Positions 57,848 to 64,000 of a stretch of DNA of 64,000 nucleotides are shown piece after piece. Source of the DNA: Eutypa lata (Eukaryota; Ascomycota; Sordariomycetes; Xylariales; Diatrypaceae). Made by a program: the position numbers and the translations under genes. Position 1 is the stretch's first letter; the number at the start of each line of letters is the position of its first letter. The notes under the pieces are model-generated. The model did not search any database and was not told the DNA's origin. It worked only from the letters and a program-made list of their open reading frames with translations. The stretch lies in the NCBI GenBank assembly GCA_022661535.1, contig JAKULF010000009.1:1984001-2048000 (forward strand), in the 5' to 3' direction.

Positions 57848-60054
57848 ATGGATTCGACATCTCCAGAGACCCGAGTCGGTTCGGCGTACCCGCGCAGGCG
57901 AGTCATGGTGGCTTGCGATACTTGTCGCTTTAGGAAAACGCGTTGCGATGGCAAACGACCTTCCTGTGGTTTTTGCTCTTCCTTAAGCATCCCATGCGTT
58001 TACCGCAGGCCCCCTGCTAACCCGACCAATAAGCAAGTTTCCTTACATGGATTCTCGACGGCAGAGTTGAGCTGACTGATCCTACAGTAGCTGCGGGGAC
58101 CAGGCTTCCGATGACCAAAACCCAGATCTCAGTGCTCGTCTTTGGAGGCTTGAAAGAGAGTTGCAGGAGTTACGACAGTCTTCGGACAACAATGTCAATG
58201 CCAACTTAAGTAGCCCCAGCGGCGACTTCCATCACCACACTCCGGGATCGTCTGAGATTATTCACGCTGCTAGGGGCCAAGCATCACCGATAATCACCCA
58301 GTCTTCATTAGAGGATGGTAATGATATGGTTGAGCAATGGGAAACAACCCCTAGTCCTGGTTTCTCTACGAGTCACGCCTCGCGGGGTGGCCATGGTCCA
58401 AATCACGAGCATGAGAATGAGCATGAACAAGAGAGCAACCTCGTCCCCTCCCCGGGCCCACATCTATTTGGTCTAAATTTAGTGGGATGGGCCAGTCTGG
58501 CGGGCCACGCTTCCAACCCCCTACTTCAATCGCTAACTGTAGATTCGAGTGAAGCCTTTGTGGAGATTGCAACGCGGCAGGGCGACGAGCTTGATAATTA
58601 TCAGGCCACGAGCCCTCAGCCGCCCCAGATTGACGTCCGCACCTCCCTACGACTTTACCAAGCATTCATTAGGAATGTCTTACCCTGGTTTCCAATCTTC
58701 CATGCCCAGGAATATGCTGACATCGTGACGAAGTCTCAACCAAACTCTATAAGCACGCCACCAGGCGCATTGGACCTCATAGAGGCATTGAAAATGTGTG
58801 TCTTGGCACTAGGAGCAGCATCTAGGACAGTAGATCATGTTACAGACCTCCTCGAAGAAGCTGCTGGTATTACGTACTTTTCTCGGGCTCGGAATATTCT
58901 TCGAGACTTTCGAGGGTCCAAAAACAATATCATCTACGTGCAAAGCCAAATATTGCTCTCGTATGTTACCCCTTAAGCTTTCATGGGTCCTACAAGACGA
59001 CCATCGTATTAAAATGCTTCTAGGTTGTATCTCTTGAATTATCTAAGACCGCTGCAAGCTTTTGAGGAGATCCACAAAGCTTCGACCACAATCACATATA
59101 TTTTACACCAGAAGGAGCGGCTGCGGCTAGATCCCCCGCACGCACAAGCGTGCTATCGAGCTTTCTGGGCGTGCTACCTAGTCGAATACGAATTGCGACC
59201 ATATGTCGCCTCGAGTTCATTAGCTATCAGCATGATGAGGGGGAAGGTCCCCCTACCACACTCTGATCGCGAAGAACCCGGCATCTTTTGGTTTCTCAGC
59301 GAGATTGCGCTCCGGAACCTCTATGCGGATGTCTTGACTGATGTGTTCTTCGTGCCCCGTTCCAGCCACACCATATACGCACCGATCATCAGCGAGGAGC
59401 TCAACGCCCAGCTCGAGCGCTGGTACTTGAGTCTACCCCCAAGGATGGGGTTTCCAAGAGACTCGAGCTTGCTTCCTGACCCTCTTGCTGCGTTTCTTCG
59501 AACTCAATATTATGCACTCTTATGCATGATGAAATGGCCCTCCATGGTTCGTTTCCTGACAGATTGCCCCGCTGAGGGATTAGAAGACCATGCTGCCTTG
59601 GGAGACGCTGCGCTTGCGACAGAAAATGCAGCTATTTATATCGACTCAGTTGAGTTTTTAGTACATGACCGACATATTCTCCTCCCGTCCCTGATATGTG
59701 GGTACGCAACTCGTCTCTCCTTGCTCTCTCCGGTGTGCCTTTGACCTTTACAATTCATTGTTATTGATTCTTAGTCATATATATATGCGCCATGTTGTGT
59801 GTATACATGTGGCCTTTATTCTCATTTGACTAACTAATGATATCGGAAGTCTACACACCTTTACCCTAATCCTTCTCACCTTATATCATGCGCCCAATCT
59901 CGAGCAGGTAGCACCCCCTGATGCCATACTTCCAACTATACGCAAAGGCAGGTCTTTGATTGCCACCTGGGCCGACAATCCTGTGGTTGCACTCTATTTA
60001 TCGCAAATTGATGACCTGATGGAACAAAAGGACATAGACCCAGAGCGTGGCTGA
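57848..60054 (+). CDS. Zn2Cys6 fungal transcription factor
   Basis: Predicted 642-residue protein from exons 57848-58036, 58104-58960, 59024-59701 and 59850-60054. The binuclear zinc cluster has Cys at 23, 26, 33, 40, 43 and 50 (CDTCRFRKTRC..CGFC..C), followed by a short linker and a coiled stretch (ARLWRLERELQELRQ). The fungal-specific middle homology region follows (LRLYQAFIRNVLPWFPIFH, then QSQILLSLYLLNYLRPLQAFEEIHKAST). The last exon supplies TLILLTLYHAPNL and ends DIDPERG. The first intron has a weak donor (GTTTCC) and I chose the only acceptor that keeps the frame; the third uses GG-GTACGC. Likely a local pathway regulator; candidate targets are the neighbouring transporter, hydrolase and RidA genes. 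Confidence 0.82.
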
Positions 60055-61032
60055 ATACATGAGTTAGGATATCCGTAGCAGCCCATGTAGTGACGGCCCT
60101 ATTTACCCAACCTATACAAAGTATTCTATGCAAATACCCTTTGAATAATTCTTTGCTGGGTCTTCACATCCGAGTCGATCATCCGACTCGAACGACCAGA
60201 TCCTAGGATCGCATTACAGTATCTGCCAACTTGGGTGATACTGATGTGCATCTTTGTATGCCGCCAGGAACTACCTGAGGAGGTAGATATACACGAAACA
60301 TGATCTATGTAACTGACTTCGGTAAGTTAAATATGTCCAAGATTAATAGCTAAAATTCACTGGATATTGCCCTAAAGTGGTTGTAAGGGTCAATGACAAG
60401 CTGTATTCCACGCTGCTTTCGTATTGACTCACCTGATGTTCTAAGTATATTGTGGTTTTCGGCTCCAGGTCTTCTTCAACGAGGTGATTGGTGTTTGAGG
60501 ATGCCGTTCCCGCTTCTACCTTTCGCCTCCTGGAACCCTTTTTCGATTATAGGTCTCGTCCATAAACTAAGGCACCACAACGACTTCAATGATAGTACTA
60601 GTAAGGCTAGTATATCCATAGGGATAAGAGAGACTTACGCTTAAATCGATCTAATGACTACCTCTGACAACTACTAGCTCACTCTCCCGGACATCCGTCC
60701 GACTATCCGATCTCCCGATAACATGTTTAAGTGGGGGCAGGGGAGTGTGAAGGTATCTATCTGCTCTAGAATAGGCTATCTAGTGCAGGAGCAGCAAACC
60801 AACTATGGGACTGGAACATATCTTTGCTTCAGGGGTTTAGAGTGCGCATGAGGTTATGGCATAGGGAGAGATAACGCAAGCGATAGAGGCAAACAGAAAG
60901 AGGCACGAACAACATATATTCTAACTATATTTATCGTGCACCCTAGAATGAGTTCACAAATCAGGTCAGGTACTCCCAGTGAGATAAAATTACACAGATC
61001 TATACGTTATACTTAGTTGATAATTGTTCGCC
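60055..61032. other. Intergenic region
   Basis: About 1.0 kb between the regulator and the hydrolase gene. Nothing supported. Confidence 0.55.
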
Positions 61033-62552
61033 ATGCCTGCTGTGGAGCTTCCAGCGTATCGAGGTGCCTCTGTTACCGTGCGTCTCATCAATACTGGCTC
61101 CAACATCATCTGTACAACAGAGACCTGCTGTCAGCCTCGGATCAAGGGCCACGAGGTTCTGAATCTGCCCACCGTCGCATTCCTCGTCGAACATGCTCCA
61201 TCGAGCACAAAGGTGTTGTTCGACGGTGGTGTTCGCAAGGACTTCCAGAACTTTTCCCCTGCTGGCATGAGACAGCTCAACAAATGTGTACCCGACATGC
61301 ACGTGCCTTACGACATCCTCGATGTTATGGACCGAACAGGGCATAGCATGGACAATCTAAGTATGCCAATTACATACCCACGCTGAGATCGCTGGCTTAG
61401 TTTGTAGAGATCACCCACAAGGCTAACCTGTTCCGTAGAATCGATTATATGGAGGTATATCACCCAATGAACCAATGTGCTTCGAGCTTTATTAACACGG
61501 CAGTCTCTCGGTAGCCATCATCACTGGGATCACGTGAGTAGAGGTCCTTCCTGTAAGGTTTTGTACCTTAAGTACCATGCTGACTCTTCCGGAAGATTGG
61601 AGATGCGAGAAGATTCCCAGATCATTGTGAGATCGTAGTAGGGCCTGGATTCACCAATGCCCACCTTCCAGGCTGGCCAATCCGCCGGGACTCGCCGTTG
61701 TTGCAACGAGATTTCGAGTGAGTTTGATGATCTTGAATGAACTATGGGACTCCACAATTAAACACCCATGTTCGAAAGGGGGAAAAAGCTGAGAGAGCTT
61801 ACCTTCGAGACTGACATCCAGATCGGAGGGTTTCGTGCGTTCGACTTTTGGGGTGACGGCTCATTTTATCTTCTTGATACTCCAGGAGTGAGTTAATATC
61901 CAAGTCAATGTCCAATCTTATCCTCAAAATCTTAAACGTAAATCTAATGATAACCTGACCATGGTATAACTAGCACTCCATTGGCCATATCTGTGGGCTT
62001 GCCCGCACCAACGAAGCCGACTGGATCTTTTTCGGTGGCGATATTTGCCATTTTGCAGGGAGCTTTCGTCCAACGCAAGACGTCCCCATGCCCGACCCTC
62101 TTCCGTCCGATGTCCAACTCCATTCACATCTCCCTCGGCCCTGCCCCGCTTCTATATTTACTTGCTGCCATCCGGCCGGCGAGGAAGCCGGCAAGAAGGA
62201 ACCATACTATACGGTAGCCAAGTATGACAACACGATATATGTGGATCCCGAGCTGGCGGACAAGAGCATAGCCTTGCTGGCCAACTTCGACGCGAGTCCC
62301 AATGTGCTAGTCGCTATTGCTCATGACCCTGCCATTGCCGCCTTCCTCCCATGCATAGACCAGCCCGGCAACGAACAAAGTGACATCGGTGGTTGGAGGG
62401 CAGCAGGATTCAAGGCGAAGTGTCACTGGGATTTCCTCAACGAGCTCCCTCAGGACGGGATGCCGGGGAAGTCGAAATTGGTGGAAGGATATAACTGTGC
62501 TGGAAATGAGTACTTTTATGACCTGGAGAACATGATGTTATATCTAAAGTAG
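61033..62552 (+). CDS. Metallo-beta-lactamase-fold hydrolase with two micro-exons
   Basis: Predicted 390-residue protein from six exons: 61033-61360, 61439-61454 (16 nt), 61515-61533 (19 nt), 61596-61717, 61779-61887 and 61974-62552. The two micro-exons encode KSIIWSHHHWDH, exactly the metal-binding core, which strongly supports the model. Zinc ligands: H116-x-H118-x-D120-H121, H199 in PGHS, D221 in GGD, and H315 in IAHD, a complete binuclear set. The protein is of the single-domain lactonase-like type found in fungi, where characterised relatives open lactone or lactam rings. No signal peptide is seen, so it is probably cytosolic. It lies between the Zn2Cys6 regulator and a RidA gene. Confidence 0.88.
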
Positions 62553-63174
62553 TTACTTCAATAGAAACTGTAGACATTCCATGCCACCCTTATCGTTGTG
62601 TTTGACGAAATAGACGTTTAAGTGATAAATCTGATCCCTCCAGGCACTTGCCATCCATTTAGGGTGCTCCAAATGCGCCTTCATATTCCGTAGCAAACTA
62701 CTAAGACTTTTTATCTTTAGCCCAGGAGATGATTGACTTGAGGCTGGCGTACGTCACTGTTAGATCCAATATCTTCGTGCCATTATTTACCCTATGAGAT
62801 GGAGCGGATAATTTCGCACGTTACAAATGACATTGATACGGGCTCAGGAAATCTATCAACCGATTCGCGACAAGCGACGCGTAGGTCGAAAACCATTTTG
62901 ATTCTTTTTTTTTTTTTTTTTTAATGAATATGACCCTCACTATCAGGTTAGGTATTGTGTGTTGACTACATATAAAAATGCAAGCTTTGACTGTCATCCA
63001 ATGATTTATCTATCATGACATAATAGAACACCGAAGCCAGTATGAATCCAGTCTCTAGGAACGATAACTAATCCTTTGCTGTGCAGAAAACAACTCAACC
63101 ACAGTCTCTAGCCGGCCTTGATCAAGTTTTGGAAAGAAGCCTAGCAGCCGCGTGGTCTCCAACGCATCGGACTC
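62553..63174. other. Convergent intergenic region with poly-T run
   Basis: About 0.6 kb between convergent genes; an 18-nt T run at 62905-62922. No gene. Confidence 0.6.
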
Positions 63175-63585
63175 TCATTGTTTATCGGGGATGTAGGCCT
63201 CAACCTCGAGCTCGATCTGCATAGGAGCAAAGCCAAGACGGGGGACGGCAATGGCCGTCCAGACCGGTCGGTGGTTCGGGATGCGCTGCTTCAACTTGTC
63301 GACGACATACTGGTAGGTGGCGCCCATGTCCACATGGAGGCTACGGAGCAGGTATACGTCTTCCCAGCCACGGAGGCCGACGGTCCTCAGGACCCGGTCG
63401 ACGTTCTCGAATGCCAGGTCGACCTGTCCGAGCGGATCGTTCGCGTCGAGCTTGTTGTCGTTGGTCCAGCCCCCCTGACCTGAACACTTGACGATGTTGC
63501 CGATGACGACCGCTTGTCGGTAGTGGAATTTCTTGCCGTTCTCGGTGCCGGCTCCCGCTTCGTCGTAGTACTGAAGGGATGACAT
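63175..63585 (-). CDS. RidA/YjgF/UK114-family protein
   Basis: Single-exon 136-residue protein. The start MSSLQYYDEAG at 63585 is preferred over the ATG 60 bases upstream because family similarity begins there. Motifs include FHYRQAVVIGNIVKCSGQGGW, DLAFENVDRVLRTVG, and the C-terminal RPVWTAIAVPRLG..IELEVEAYIP, where the conserved Arg of the RidA active site would lie. RidA proteins hydrolyse reactive enamine/imine intermediates from amino-acid metabolism; paralogues in clusters often serve dedicated catabolic routes. It is convergent with the metallo-hydrolase gene. Confidence 0.88.
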   Translation of the reverse strand: MSSLQYYDEAGAGTENGKKFHYRQAVVIGNIVKCSGQGGWTNDNKLDANDPLGQVDLAFENVDRVLRTVGLRGWEDVYLLRSLHVDMGATYQYVVDKLKQRIPNHRPVWTAIAVPRLGFAPMQIELEVEAYIPDKQ

Positions 63586-64000
63586 GGTGAAGGTTTGGTA
63601 CGACAAGGTAGTCGAATAGGGGGGTACGCGGAGGATAGGAAACACTATGATTAATGGTTAAGTGGTTCGGCTCTGCCGGTGATCAATGTGTTGGTATTTG
63701 TGAGAAAGAAAGAAAACTTATAACGATACTGAGATTTTCAGGAGGGGGTTTAGAAAAGACTCAGGACTATGATTTCCCCGGGAGGAGTGGATTACCTATG
63801 CTTTCTCCCATTTACATGACGACTGTGACATAATTACTAACTAACCAATATTCATCGATACCTAAGCACGACCCGGGATTTCGGAAGCCCGGCAGTTCGG
63901 GGCTGACTAACTAGATGGCGAAGAGCTGCTCATGTTCGTGAAGTCATAAAAGGGACCCACCTAGCACTAGGAATAGTTGTAGAAAGTTTAAGCTTCGCTT
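63586..64000. other. Upstream flank of the RidA gene
   Basis: About 0.4 kb to the window edge. No gene is supported. Confidence 0.5.

Noticed and set aside
1..64000. CRISPR array, prophage or bacterial operon structures
   Set aside because: None seen; gene structure is eukaryotic throughout.

Overview
The window is nuclear DNA from a filamentous ascomycete (Pezizomycotina), most likely a Sordariomycete. The evidence is short spliceosomal introns (about 50-150 nt, GT..AG with CTAAC/CTGAC-type branch sites), fungus-specific families (HET domain, Clr5-ankyrin, Zn2Cys6 regulator, Erg28, a fungal GATA-finger Snf5/Sfh1 protein), and transposon relics, one of which is AT-converted in the way repeat-induced point mutation (RIP) produces. 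I rebuilt gene models by joining reading frames across in-phase splice sites. The coordinates are predictions without transcript support, but every multi-exon model given here keeps an open frame.

Left part (0.9-39.9 kb), mostly conserved genes: a HET-domain incompatibility-type protein; the nucleoporin Nup170; a divergent pair of ER lipid genes (3-ketoacyl-CoA reductase and Erg28); galactose-1-phosphate uridylyltransferase facing the SAGA subunit Ada2; an O-fucosyltransferase-like type II membrane protein; a Cdc25/rhodanese phosphatase; a kinase-like protein that appears to lack the catalytic aspartate; a SAM methyltransferase facing a CoA-binding protein; a dienelactone-hydrolase-like protein with a changed triad; a 1193-residue Clr5-ankyrin protein; a DHH phosphoesterase with a PIP-box-like tail; and a small secreted protein.

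Right part (40-64 kb), accessory in character: a cytochrome P450, a quinone-oxidoreductase-type dehydrogenase, a secreted bacterial-type solute-binding protein placed between two TA-flanked inverted-repeat elements, a secreted FMN-dependent alpha-hydroxyacid oxidase, then one core gene (Snf5/Sfh1), followed by an internally shortened MFS transporter, a Zn2Cys6 regulator, a metallo-beta-lactamase-fold hydrolase containing two micro-exons, and a RidA-family deaminase. No polyketide, peptide or terpene synthase is present, so the right end looks more like a catabolic or detoxification neighbourhood than a complete biosynthetic cluster.

The most unusual objects are the 1.2-kb inverted-repeat element at 44.4-45.65 kb, which carries a tRNA-like RNA polymerase III promoter and a minisatellite, the almost pure A/T relic at 47.4-48.25 kb, the predicted pseudokinase, and the shortened transporter. 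I did not find a clear new multi-gene system.
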